A model generated the notes under the pieces. The model did not search any database, was not told where the DNA came from, and saw nothing but the letters and a program-made list of their open reading frames with translations. From assembly GCA_900545535.1 (NCBI GenBank), contig UQZN01000006.1, positions 57,181 through 121,180 on the forward strand: 64,000 nt of DNA, given 5' to 3'. Positions within the stretch are counted from its first letter, which is position 1; the number at the start of each line of letters is the position of its first letter. Both the position numbers and the translations under genes were made by a program. This document shows, in pieces, positions 43,651 through 52,061 of this stretch. The stretch is from an uncultured Phascolarctobacterium sp. (GTDB lineage Bacteria > Bacillota > Negativicutes > Acidaminococcales > Acidaminococcaceae).

Positions 43651-44304
43651 TTACATCATCAGTTCTTCCGCTTCCCGCTGTTTCTCGGCCTGATGCGCAG
43701 CCAGCAGCAGCTGACGCAGTTTAGTCAGCCCTTTTTTGATCGTTTTGCTGATCGCAGCCGGGGTAACGCCAAACCTCTGCGCCAGCTCGCCGTTGCTCCA
43801 GCCTTCCAAAAAGTGTAATTCTATCAATTCTTCCTGCTTGGGCGAAAGCTGTACCAGCAATTCCCGCACCTCCGCAAAATCCTGCTGCAGTTGCTGCTGC
43901 TCAAAATAAGTACGTGCCGTCTGCGCCGCATCTGCCGTCAGCACTTCCTCGGCAAATTCACAACCGTTTTCTATTTCATAAGGACAGGTCATTTCTTCGT
44001 CCTTATGCCGCCGCTTCCATTCACTGCTGAGCGCCGTATACGACTTACTGACGATAAAGGCCGGCAGCTTCTCAAAATCCTGCCGCTGTCCCCACTTTTC
44101 CAGCGCTTTCACTACAGCTATCCTTTCGATCTGCTCGCCGTCCTCAGCAAAGTCTTTGTATGTGCTGATATGCGCTATTTTACGCAGTTTGATATCAAAA
44201 GCCTGCAAAATCACGCCCAGCATTTTTTTATTGCCCTGCTGTGCCAAAGCCACTGTTTCTCTCCATTTATCACACTCCGCTGTTTCTGCGAAAGTAACTG
44301 TCAT
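43651..44304 (-). CDS. Sigma-70 region 4-like transcription factor (phage-type)
   Basis: The 217-residue protein has a C-terminal sigma region 4-like HTH: LSPKQEELIELHFLEGWSNG followed by ELAQRFGVTPAAISKTIKKG. The N-terminal part (WRETVALAQQGNKKMLG...) resembles the region 2-like start of small phage or ICE-borne sigma-like factors. AGGGG lies 9 bases before ATG 44304. It probably activates genes of the surrounding element. Confidence 0.75.
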   Translation of the reverse strand: MTVTFAETAECDKWRETVALAQQGNKKMLGVILQAFDIKLRKIAHISTYKDFAEDGEQIERIAVVKALEKWGQRQDFEKLPAFIVSKSYTALSSEWKRRHKDEEMTCPYEIENGCEFAEEVLTADAAQTARTYFEQQQLQQDFAEVRELLVQLSPKQEELIELHFLEGWSNGELAQRFGVTPAAISKTIKKGLTKLRQLLLAAHQAEKQREAEELMM

Positions 44305-44321
44305 CAATACATCCCCTTATC

Positions 44322-44540
44322 TCACCCTGCTGTGATGATCTTATTATTCAACACCTCTACTGCCAGTTCGCGTGCCGTCAGCCCGTCCAGGCAGTCCGCA
44401 CAAATAATGAGCCCGTCCAGCTCGATATACGGATCACCGGCACAAACAGCCTCAGCACACAATTCACAATTATATACTGCTTCCGGCAGCTGCTGCGGCG
44501 GTTCCAGCCACGCATTTTCGATCACTGCAAAATGCGTCAC
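44322..44540 (-). CDS. Small zinc-finger-like phage protein
   Basis: The 72-residue protein has two cysteine pairs, CELC and CADC, 22 residues apart, in a YNCELCAEAV...LDGLIICADC arrangement typical of small zinc-binding proteins in phages and integrative elements. The stop and start of neighbours are close (overlap of 1 base with the upstream gene), showing an operon. Confidence 0.65.
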   Translation of the reverse strand: MTHFAVIENAWLEPPQQLPEAVYNCELCAEAVCAGDPYIELDGLIICADCLDGLTARELAVEVLNNKIITAG

Positions 44541-44866
44541 TAGTCACACCTTGACCCTAAGCCACGCCGTGACGTTAAACTGCGCCTAAGCGCCCGGCGG
44601 AACAAAGCGCTGCAGTTGATGTGCTCGTCCTGGGCCTGCTTGCGCAGACCATAGGGCAAAACGATACGCAGTTCTACCAAAGCATCATCCTCTTTTAGCG
44701 GCTTCGCTGTTTTTAATGGCCGCGGCCCAACTGGCTGTACAGCCGCCGTCTGACAAGGTTTTCCCTGCAGTAAGGGGCATTTCAGCGCCAAATACAAAAG
44801 ACGGGCACTCAGCACATCGCCGCCCGTCTTTTGAGATTTTTGTTGTGAAGCTAAAGAATCTTTCAT
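44540..44866 (-). CDS. Hypothetical protein with ribbon-helix-helix-like C terminus
   Basis: The 108-residue protein has a disordered first half and a C-terminal stretch VELRIVLPYGLRKQAQDEHI followed by NCSALFRRALRRSL, which resembles a ribbon-helix-helix (Arc/CopG) DNA-binding fold. First gene of the - strand phage-like run, so a regulator role is plausible. The family is not certain. Confidence 0.6.
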   Translation of the reverse strand: MKDSLASQQKSQKTGGDVLSARLLYLALKCPLLQGKPCQTAAVQPVGPRPLKTAKPLKEDDALVELRIVLPYGLRKQAQDEHINCSALFRRALRRSLTSRRGLGSRCD

Positions 44867-45328
44867 GTTTTTTACCTGCTTTCGCTAAATTTAGAGTGTA
44901 CGTATTACTTCTAACGTAGATCAGCAATACCAGAACCATGATCAAAACTTAAAAACTTCAAGTCAAAATCATAAGTAACTGTGAAGGATTTACAGATTTT
45001 AAAGCTTTAAAAGATTTAATAGCTTCTCAAGGCTTTTACGATTTACAAGATTCTGCATCTGCTTAGTGCGTCAGAAATAATATCCCCCACTCTTATATGG
45101 CTTTTTACAAGGTCATTTTTAACCCCCTTTACAGAAATAAATTTTCTCTGCCGCTTACAGCAGTAAATTTTACAGTTTTAAAATTTTTTACACTGGCAGG
45201 TTAAAAAACAGGGTCTGAAAAGCCATATAAGAGTGAGAGGGTGCGGCACCAACCAGAAGCAGAACAATCTGCGGCAACACCAAAGAAACACCGTACCTCT
45301 CTCAACCAGCCTCGAAAGGAGCATCATC
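44867..45328. other. AT-rich divergent region with iteron-like repeats and long inverted repeat
   Basis: This 462-bp region lies between divergent genes. It holds several related TTTACAG-TTTTAAA-like segments (about 44985-45055 and 45120-45180) and an 18-bp perfect inverted repeat. It could contain promoters, an operator cluster or a replication origin of the element. No gene is convincing. Confidence 0.4.
45088..45235. repeat. 18-bp perfect inverted repeat (CACTCTTATATGGCTTTT) around 112 bp
   Basis: The left arm is at 45088-45105 and the right arm at 45218-45235. A second, imperfect pair (AAGGTC-TTTTTAACC and GGTTAAAAAACAGGGTC) extends the stem inward. Confidence 0.75.
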
Positions 45329-45898
45329 ATGCAATTGCAAACATCATCAACACCGCTGCTTACTGCGGCAGCACTCGCCGAGCTTATCGCCCTGGGACGC
45401 AACCGCATCTCACAGATCTATCTGCACTGGACGGCAGGACGCTACGGCCAGCTTTACGACGATTACCACTTCAACATCGACGCCGACGGCAGCGTCTACA
45501 AGACCTGCACCCAGCTCACACAGCTTAAAAGCCACACCTGGCACCGCAACACCGGTGCCATCGGTATCGCCCTCTGCTGTGCCCACGGCGCGCTGCCACA
45601 TAACGGCAAAGATGCTGAATTGGGCAAGTATCCGCCCACACCGAAGCAGATCGACGCGGCCGGTAAACTGGTCGCCCAGCTGGCGCAGGGGCTGGCTATC
45701 CCCATTGACCGCTGGAACGTGCTGACCCACTGCGAAGCGGCGCTCATCGACGGCTACGGCCCTTACAGCGGCGACGCCGAAACACGCTGGGACTTATGGT
45801 ATCTGCGCGATTCACCCGGCGACGGGTTGATGAAGCCCGGCGGGCAGATAATACGGGGTAAAGCGCTATGGTATGCAAAAAGCAGCCCCTTTGCTTAA
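45329..45898 (+). CDS. N-acetylmuramoyl-L-alanine amidase family protein (endolysin-like)
   Basis: The 189-residue protein has amidase_2/PGRP-type residues: YLHWTAG with the first zinc His, a W-H in SHTWHRNTGAIGIA, and THCEA with the last zinc His. No signal peptide is seen, which fits a phage endolysin exported by a holin. AAAGGAG lies 8 bases before the ATG at 45329. It sits beside the phage-like small genes, but no holin or structural genes are present. Confidence 0.82.
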   Translation: MQLQTSSTPLLTAAALAELIALGRNRISQIYLHWTAGRYGQLYDDYHFNIDADGSVYKTCTQLTQLKSHTWHRNTGAIGIALCCAHGALPHNGKDAELGKYPPTPKQIDAAGKLVAQLAQGLAIPIDRWNVLTHCEAALIDGYGPYSGDAETRWDLWYLRDSPGDGLMKPGGQIIRGKALWYAKSSPFA

Positions 45899-45914
45899 AA
45901 GGGCTGCTTTTCAA
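45882..45914 (+). terminator. Terminator of the amidase gene
   Basis: AAAAGCAGCCC/GGGCTGCTTTT hairpin overlapping the last codons. Confidence 0.7.
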
Positions 45915-45949
45915 AGAACACGAAGTTTTCTTTTAATTTTTCTTTATCT

Positions 45950-46190
45950 TTAATGTTTTCATTTTTAGATTTCTTTTTTATTCCGCTTTCTTGAAAGAAA
46001 GTCAGCAAAGATTCCTTATGTCGATGATTTTAATTTAGGACTTACTTTTTTGTCTATGCAGCTTTCTTCCAGAAGCAAGCTGCGCAAAGAACTTTGCGCA
46101 CTGTGGCAAGTCCTGTTTAGCTTTGCTCGCTGTCCGGCTTCCGGGCAACTCGGCATTGTCATACAGAGAAAATCTTTACCTGCAAAGCAG
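45950..46190. mobile_element. Mosaic noncoding repeat (copy D)
   Basis: This stretch contains the palindrome CTTTCTTGAAAGAAAG, the hairpin GCAGCTTTCTTCCAGAAGC-AAGCTGC and the segment AGCTTTGCTCGCTGTCCGGC, all shared with copy B (inverted) and partly with the 51.7-kb copy. Terminal repeats are degenerate. The whole 45.9-46.3 kb gap has no convincing gene. Confidence 0.55.
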
Positions 46191-46330
46191 CAATACTACG
46201 GAGGTGTAAGCTATATCAAAAATCACAAACTATTCGGTTTTCTGCGCCTGCTCTGGCGGCTCATAGCCAATAAATAACAACTGACCCGCACTGAACCAAA
46301 GTTTTTCAACCACTTCCCCTATGCAAAATC

Positions 46331-46367
46331 AAGTACCTGATATGAACAAGCTTCATATCAGGTACTT
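46331..46367. terminator. Terminator of the autotransporter operon
   Basis: AAGTACCTGATATGAA and its complement form a perfect 16-bp stem with a 5-base loop about 55 bp past the autotransporter stop. Confidence 0.75.
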
Positions 46368-46422
46368 TTGTTTTGCCTGAAACTTTACCGCTACAACCTA
46401 CTGTATATCAACAAGCGCTCAC

Positions 46423-49400
46423 TTAGAATGTAAATCTTAACCCGGCGTTGACGCTCCACTTTTTATTGATATCGCCGCCGAAGCCCCGTTCCACCTCACC
46501 GTAGAAACTGCTGTCTTTACTCAGTTTGATATTAGCGCCCAGCCCCAGCTCGAACCAGGTATCGCCGTAGTCGTTATGCTTGCTCAAAATATCGTTAGTA
46601 CTGCCAGCGTCCGATGCCATTTGCAAGTCACGCTTACCGGCAAATTCGTGCAGCAGGTCGGCTTTTAAATAAATATCGCTGCCGTTTTTGACCTTCTGCC
46701 CCATAATGAAGCCGATACGCCCGATAGCGCTGTTCAGCCCTTCGATATAGCCATTAGCACCCCTGTCGGTGGTGTAACTGATACCACTCAAATGCCCCAG
46801 CGTAAACTGTGCCTGGGGCTCGAAGAACAGGCCCTGCTGGTAATCAAAGCGCTGGCCGTATTCCACGCTGATGCTGTAGGCGTGTTCCTTATAGCTGGCT
46901 TTGTCCGGGTAATCACCATAAGATTTGAGGTCGGTATCAAAGATACCCGCCCGCGCCGTGACATTGGTATAAGCACCGCGTTTGCCCTGCCAAACGCCGT
47001 ATAAACTGAATGCTGTCAGTTTATCTTTACCACTGCCCTTAATATAATCACCAGTACCGTCGCCGTAGTCTACAGCTAAACCATAGGTACTCCTGGCATC
47101 GGCTTTTTGGTCATAGCCCAGCTGGTACAGGTTATAGCGGCCTTCGTAGCCGAAACCGCTGAACCTGCCCGCCTGTGTGCGTGCCCAGATGCCATTGTCA
47201 TGCTCTGCATCGCCATGCAGTTCTCCTAAACGGCTGCGCAGACTGTCGTTGGTATTACGCCACATGGCGTAGCTGTTATCGGCATCAAATAACAGTACCT
47301 GGGTATCGTTATTCGCTGTTTTCACGATTTTCGTCAAATACCACTGGTTGGTTTCTTCATTTAAGATCGGTGTCGCATCCCACAGCCCACCGTTATTAAC
47401 GGTCACACCCTTAAATTTCAGTTTCTTACTCTGGTCATCTACCAGCAGCAGATGTCCTGTCACTTCCTTATCAGTGACGATGCTCTGGTCAGTGACATAA
47501 ACACCGTATGTTCCCGTGCCAATATTACTGTCCTTGACGATGATCTTATCGCCATCATTATTGGCCAGATCCGTATCCATATGGATATCGCCACCGCTGC
47601 CCTGCAGGTCGCTCATGGTCAGCTTCTGATAAACAGGTACAGCACGCAGATTACGCTTTAGACCGGCGCCGTCTGTCAGATCAAGCACGCCGTTATTGAT
47701 CGTTAGGGTATTGTTTAGTGTATAGTCGCTGTCGGCCTGTGCCAGGCGTAAAGTACCGCCATCTAAAACAGTGCCGCTGATAACAGCACCGGCTTCGATA
47801 TACTGCACGCCGCCGCTGTTGACAGTTGTATCAGTGGCCGTACCGCCGCTGGTCACAGCCTGCATACCGCTGACAGTAGCACCGTCCATGACCGCCTGCG
47901 TGCCGCCCTCAAAGGTGATGTCGTGCAGATTAGTCCCATCATATACCTGCTGCACACCGCCGCTTAAAACTGCGCCGCTGACTACAGCGCCAACACTGAC
48001 GATCTGCTGACCAGCCTTAATAGTCGTGCTGACAGCAATACCGCCTGAATTAATCTTCTGCGTACCGCCGGCAATAGTAGTATTGATTGCCTTGGCGCCG
48101 TTGTTGACGATCTGCTCTCCGCCCAGCAGGGACGTGACCATACCCGTGCCGGCGTTGTTGATGACCTGGCTGCCATTGTTCATCATTGCAATAGTGCCAA
48201 TACCGGAACCGCCGCTATGGCCGATGATCTGCACACCATCATTCATTGATGTGATACTGCCCGTAGCAAAATTGCCGTTCTGATAGCCAATAATCTGAGT
48301 GCCCGTTTCCATAACTTCAATACTGCCGACAGCAGCCGAACCAGTCATACCAATGATCTGCATGGCTCCACCGCCGGCCATCTTCAGAATAGTGCCGCTG
48401 CCGCCATCATATACATACTGCTGACCACTATTCATGGCTTTAATAATACCGTTACCAGCAGCAGCATTATAACCGGCATACTGATATCCGCCATCCATAG
48501 TATCAATAATACCTGTATGGCCGCTGTAAATTATTTGCATACCATTACTCATGTTCTGAATCGTACCAACTGCACCTGAACCAGCAATTTTCCAGCCTAT
48601 AGTTTGGTTACCATTGATCATGGTTTCGATATTGGCTGTACCATCTGCATACTGCACACCGTTAATCATCTTTACTATATTACCTGTACCAGTAACTTGC
48701 TGTTTACCACCACTCATGATTACTATTTCAGCGTTGGCATCTTTTCCTACATTTTGGGAACCGCCGTTGTACATCGTTCCTATAGTTGCCCTACCTGCAC
48801 TTGCATATTGTGTACCGCCGCTCATAGTCCCTATATGCCCCTCGGCACCGGCTGATTTGATCCACTGCCAGCCATCCAGCATCGTCCCCACAACGCCGCT
48901 GCCGCCATGTATTGTTTGCACCTGTTGATTATAGGCGCTGGTAGCGTTCATAACATTGACAATACCTACACCGCCGGAAATCACCTGGTTTCTTTGCGTA
49001 CTATCGCTGGTATCCATTGCCTTGATAATACTGGTACCGCCATAAACATAATTTTTCTGTGCATTGACATCAATGGTACAAGTACCGCCGGAAACAGTAG
49101 TCTGGGTCTTATTACTACCTATATTGACATTACCATCCAACACATCAATACCACCAAAACGATTTTCAGTAACACTGACATTACCACCAGAAATGGTTAA
49201 AGGTTGGAATCCGCCTACATGTATACCTATATTCAGTGAACCGCCATCAGCTACATCTACTGTAGCCATATTTGTACCTATACTACAAGTACCACCACTT
49301 TTTACATGTACTACATCATAATCACCTGTGCTGTTTATATTGCTGGTTTGCCCGCTCTCAACATTGTAAACAGCAGCCTCGGCCTTGCTGAAAATCATTT

Positions 49401-49614
49401 CGTCCACATAGCCTGCCAGTATCGGCAGTGCTTCATAGGCATAGGCCTGCAGATCTTCCTGCTGCGCTTCGCCGACTGCCTGTTTAGGCAGCGGTTCCGG
49501 CTGTTCAGCTGCTGCCAACGCCGCTGCCGGTGCGGCAGCGTTGACCAGATTCATCCCCATCACTACTGTTGCCAGAATACTTTGTGCCTGTAATTTCTTC
49601 TCTCTCTTTTTCAT
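46423..49614 (-). CDS. AIDA-type autotransporter adhesin
   Basis: The 1063-residue protein has an extended signal peptide, then a passenger (about 60-770) of many degenerate GG-rich strand-turn repeats. Around 490-640 they become the AIDA strand-loop-strand type (GGTQKINSGGIAVSTTI, GGVQYIEAGAVISGTVLDGG). The C-terminal ~280 residues form an autotransporter beta-barrel ending in GLRFTF with the terminal aromatic needed for BAM insertion. The ATG at 49614 overlaps the stop of an O-heptosyltransferase gene, so the passenger is probably glycosylated in the cytoplasm before export. Likely an adhesin or aggregation factor. Confidence 0.9.
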   Translation of the reverse strand: MKKREKKLQAQSILATVVMGMNLVNAAAPAAALAAAEQPEPLPKQAVGEAQQEDLQAYAYEALPILAGYVDEMIFSKAEAAVYNVESGQTSNINSTGDYDVVHVKSGGTCSIGTNMATVDVADGGSLNIGIHVGGFQPLTISGGNVSVTENRFGGIDVLDGNVNIGSNKTQTTVSGGTCTIDVNAQKNYVYGGTSIIKAMDTSDSTQRNQVISGGVGIVNVMNATSAYNQQVQTIHGGSGVVGTMLDGWQWIKSAGAEGHIGTMSGGTQYASAGRATIGTMYNGGSQNVGKDANAEIVIMSGGKQQVTGTGNIVKMINGVQYADGTANIETMINGNQTIGWKIAGSGAVGTIQNMSNGMQIIYSGHTGIIDTMDGGYQYAGYNAAAGNGIIKAMNSGQQYVYDGGSGTILKMAGGGAMQIIGMTGSAAVGSIEVMETGTQIIGYQNGNFATGSITSMNDGVQIIGHSGGSGIGTIAMMNNGSQVINNAGTGMVTSLLGGEQIVNNGAKAINTTIAGGTQKINSGGIAVSTTIKAGQQIVSVGAVVSGAVLSGGVQQVYDGTNLHDITFEGGTQAVMDGATVSGMQAVTSGGTATDTTVNSGGVQYIEAGAVISGTVLDGGTLRLAQADSDYTLNNTLTINNGVLDLTDGAGLKRNLRAVPVYQKLTMSDLQGSGGDIHMDTDLANNDGDKIIVKDSNIGTGTYGVYVTDQSIVTDKEVTGHLLLVDDQSKKLKFKGVTVNNGGLWDATPILNEETNQWYLTKIVKTANNDTQVLLFDADNSYAMWRNTNDSLRSRLGELHGDAEHDNGIWARTQAGRFSGFGYEGRYNLYQLGYDQKADARSTYGLAVDYGDGTGDYIKGSGKDKLTAFSLYGVWQGKRGAYTNVTARAGIFDTDLKSYGDYPDKASYKEHAYSISVEYGQRFDYQQGLFFEPQAQFTLGHLSGISYTTDRGANGYIEGLNSAIGRIGFIMGQKVKNGSDIYLKADLLHEFAGKRDLQMASDAGSTNDILSKHNDYGDTWFELGLGANIKLSKDSSFYGEVERGFGGDINKKWSVNAGLRFTF

Positions 49615-50987
49615 CACTGCTCACCCTTCATCTTCTTTTTATTCACAGCCTGTTTCTGCGGCTTTAGTTTATAGTCTGCCATCAGCCGGTCGATGACTTT
49701 GTTCACCGCTTCCGGCGTGATGTAGCGGCTGCATTCAAACTGCCTGTCAGTGCCTTTATGCCGCGGACACCATTCAAAATCTTTATGGTCGAATACTACC
49801 CGCGTATCGTTCCAGCAGCCGTTGCAGACATGGTAGCTGATGACACGGTACGGCGTCGCAAATTCATTTACCGGCAAAGTAAAACCGCTGATCAGCACTA
49901 CCGGTATCCCTACGCCGTTGGCTACCCAGCTGAGCCCGCTGGACAGACCCACGAAAAAATCGGCATGGTATAAAATATCTATCCTCTCCTGCAAGGGTCT
50001 GCGGCCGGTAAAATCTTCCGCTCCGTAAGGAATGATATTGTAGCGGCTGCCCATACCGTAATTATTTTCCCTGTCGATGCACAGTACCCGGTAGCCCAGC
50101 TCTTTGAGGTGTTTGACCACATTCAGCCAGCCGCGGCCGTTGTTCCAATACTTAGCCTGACTGCTGGCCTGCGCCGCGATACAGACGTAGGGCTCTTTGA
50201 TCCTGCGTGTTTTATTCTTTGGCAGCAGTTTGATGCGCTGTTCGTCCGCTTTCAGCCCAAGGATGCAGGGTGCGTTTTTATGCAGCCCCACTACTCTGAA
50301 ATCTACCGGCTGGTGTTCCCTGTCGTCACAGGGAAAGAAAATACCCATGTAATAGCTGGCGTACAGTCCTTCCGGCCGTTCTTCTGCCTGGACAAAGTTG
50401 ATCTCCGGGTAGCCAGGCTTGATGATCTCGATCATATCCTCTGCCATGGCGCAATACAGTTCGCATTTATGCTTTTTTCTAAAAATTTCAGCATAATGGA
50501 ACCAGGCTAAAATATCTCCTAAAATGCCGACCGGGAATTTGATCAGCACTTTTTTACCCGCTAAATTTAAATCATGGGCGAAGATCAGCTTGCCTTTTTC
50601 GTAGACCTCGATGCGGAAATCGACAAAATACTTTTTACTACTGGTCACCAGCACGCCGCTGACAGCGGCATCGTACAGCGTCAGGCAGGCCTCCCGATCC
50701 AGAAACCGGACCCGGTAATCACCCGCCGGCACTTCGACACGGGCGCCGTAGTTAAAGTCGAACCGAATGCCTGGCTGGCCGCTGTCCTGCGTGACCGGCC
50801 CGGCATAAAAACGCATATATGGTTTGACAGTAGGGCCGATACTGGCACTACTGTTGCTGTCCGCAGCGCTGGCGTTATTACTGCTGACGACGACACTGTT
50901 TTTATCACCGTTACACGGTTCGACAGACGCAGACTGCGTCATAATGCGGGCCAGCTCTGCCGCGTCTGCTGATTTTATTTCCAGCAT
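49614..50987 (-). CDS. Autotransporter strand-loop-strand O-heptosyltransferase (TibC/BAHT-like)
   Basis: The 457-residue protein has a GT-B-like glycosyltransferase domain (about 150-400: KVLIKFPVGILGDILAWFHY, later FFVGLSSGLSWVANGVGIPV for the sugar-nucleotide site). The C-terminal cysteine motif CNGC...WCPRH...ECSRYI corresponds to the iron finger of TibC-type bacterial autotransporter heptosyltransferases. These dodecameric enzymes put heptose on Ser residues of AIDA-type passengers, and the adjacent gene encodes exactly such a substrate. AAAGGAG precedes the ATG at 50987. Confidence 0.9.
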   Translation of the reverse strand: MLEIKSADAAELARIMTQSASVEPCNGDKNSVVVSSNNASAADSNSSASIGPTVKPYMRFYAGPVTQDSGQPGIRFDFNYGARVEVPAGDYRVRFLDREACLTLYDAAVSGVLVTSSKKYFVDFRIEVYEKGKLIFAHDLNLAGKKVLIKFPVGILGDILAWFHYAEIFRKKHKCELYCAMAEDMIEIIKPGYPEINFVQAEERPEGLYASYYMGIFFPCDDREHQPVDFRVVGLHKNAPCILGLKADEQRIKLLPKNKTRRIKEPYVCIAAQASSQAKYWNNGRGWLNVVKHLKELGYRVLCIDRENNYGMGSRYNIIPYGAEDFTGRRPLQERIDILYHADFFVGLSSGLSWVANGVGIPVVLISGFTLPVNEFATPYRVISYHVCNGCWNDTRVVFDHKDFEWCPRHKGTDRQFECSRYITPEAVNKVIDRLMADYKLKPQKQAVNKKKMKGEQ

Positions 50988-51018
50988 TTCTTCACTCCTT
51001 TGCTGTGCAGCTTACTCT

Positions 51019-51357
51019 TTATTTCCCCCGCAGCAGCTGCAAAAGCTGCCGCACTTCCTCTAAGGTATAAACTTCTTCCGGGGTGTCCTGCTCAGTCGCA
51101 GCCTTTTCAGCCTGCTCTTTGCCCCAGTACAGCGCCGCATTGGTATCTAAAAAGATTTCCAGGGGGCATTCCAGCACATTGGCGATACGCAGCAGCAGCT
51201 TCAGATTCACACTGCTGTGGTTATGTTCCAGATTACTCAGATGGGTCTGGCTGATACCGATACGTTCAGCCAGCTCCTGCTGGCTCAGCTGTCTGGCCAT
51301 GCGCAGAAAGCGGATATTGCCGCCGATATTTTTCAGGCATTTTTCATCGTACACCAT
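51019..51357 (-). CDS. XRE family HTH regulator upstream of glycosylated autotransporter
   Basis: The 112-residue protein has a Cro/C1-type HTH (RQLSQQELAERIGISQTHLS, residues 22-41) and a short helical C terminus ending in leucine-rich EVRQLLQLLRGK. GGAGGTG precedes the ATG. It is 31 bp upstream of the heptosyltransferase gene on the same strand, so it likely forms an operon and may control it. Confidence 0.88.
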   Translation of the reverse strand: MVYDEKCLKNIGGNIRFLRMARQLSQQELAERIGISQTHLSNLEHNHSSVNLKLLLRIANVLECPLEIFLDTNAALYWGKEQAEKAATEQDTPEEVYTLEEVRQLLQLLRGK

Positions 51358-51677
51358 AACACCTCCACTCTGCGCTGCTGAAAATATTGTTCCGCCTTTG
51401 TCTTACTTTGTTAAAAAGTCGATTTTATTTACTTAAACCTTAAAAACATTTGTTAAAATAATATTCGCACCTATTATAACACACTTGTACCCCCCCACAA
51501 GACATACTAACGGATATATTCGACGCAGCTTGGCTGTCTTTTGCCCTTACGTTTTGCCAGCCGCCAGGAGAGAAGTAAGCTGCACGGTGTCACGGCTTGC
51601 CGGACACTGGTTTTCAATTTTTTCTTTAAATTTTCTTTTTCTTTGAAATTCCAATTTTTGTTTTTTCAGACTTTTTT

Positions 51678-51870
51678 AATGTTCATTTCTTTTGGCAGCA
51701 AAATCACATTATACTTTCTTGAAAGAAAGTCAGCAATCTACAGAGGCTCATTATTCAATCGCCTCTTACGCTGTCCGTTTTACCATTGCATTATTTGCGG
51801 CGTTGCTACTTGCAACTAATGCGGTAAAAAGGCAATAACTTTGCGCAGCTTGCTTCTGGAAGAAAGCTGC
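51678..51870. mobile_element. Mosaic noncoding repeat (copy E)
   Basis: It opens with the same terminal repeat as copy A (AATGTTCATTTCTTTTGGCA), then CTTTCTTGAAAGAAAGTCAGCAA, and ends with the hairpin GCAGCTTGCTTCTGGAAGAAAGCTGC seen in copies B and D. The rest of the 51.36-51.88 kb gap is T-rich with no gene that I can support. Confidence 0.55.
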
Positions 51871-51889
51871 ATAAAAAAGAAAAATAAAA

Positions 51890-51932
51890 AAATCCCAGTT
51901 AAACTGTATTTGATGCAGTTTAACTGGGATTT
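51890..51932 (-). terminator. Strong hairpin/terminator left of the type I toxin-antitoxin locus
   Basis: AAATCCCAGTTAAACTG and its exact complement (17 bp) are followed by TTTTTTT on the - strand. It abuts the -35 box of the antisense RNA promoter. Confidence 0.8.
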
Positions 51933-51959
51933 GAATTTACTTGACAGGTACGGTATAAT
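51931..51959 (+). promoter_or_regulatory. Promoter of antitoxin RNA
   Basis: TTGAAT (51931-51936) and a perfect TATAAT (51954-51959) with a 17-bp spacer. Confidence 0.75.
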
Positions 51960-51965
51960 ATAAAT

Positions 51966-52060
51966 ACAAAGAGATAGCAAATGTTTGGTTGCGTTGGCTC
52001 ATCTCGTAACAATGTATACTTGAAGATGGGCCCGCATACTCATGTTGGGCTCATTTTCTT
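51966..52060 (+). ncRNA. Candidate antisense antitoxin RNA of a type I toxin-antitoxin pair
   Basis: The predicted ~95-nt RNA runs from a consensus promoter to a hairpin (TGGGCCCGCAT/ATGTTGGGCTCA) followed by TTTTCTT. It converges on the toxin gene and shares that terminator. Its 5' end carries GAGATAGCAAATG, which also occurs at the 5' end of the toxin transcript. The arrangement mirrors the RNAI/RNAII layout of par/Fst loci. No protein start is seen. Confidence 0.65.
52027..52059. terminator. Bidirectional terminator shared by toxin and antitoxin RNAs
   Basis: The stem TGGGCCCGCAT with ATGTTGGGCTCA (one bulge, two wobble pairs) lies 3 bp beyond the toxin stop and ends the + strand RNA with TTTTCTT. 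Confidence 0.7.
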
Positions 52061-52061
52061 G

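Noticed and set aside
43515..43724. Open frame on the + strand beginning with a signal-peptide-like hydrophobic stretch followed by a Cys-containing segment
   Set aside because: No start codon with a ribosome site, and it runs antisense into the sigma-like gene; the hydrophobicity may be chance.
39470..45900. Complete prophage integrated at tRNA-Ala
   Set aside because: No integrase, structural or packaging genes and no repeat of the tRNA 3' end were found.
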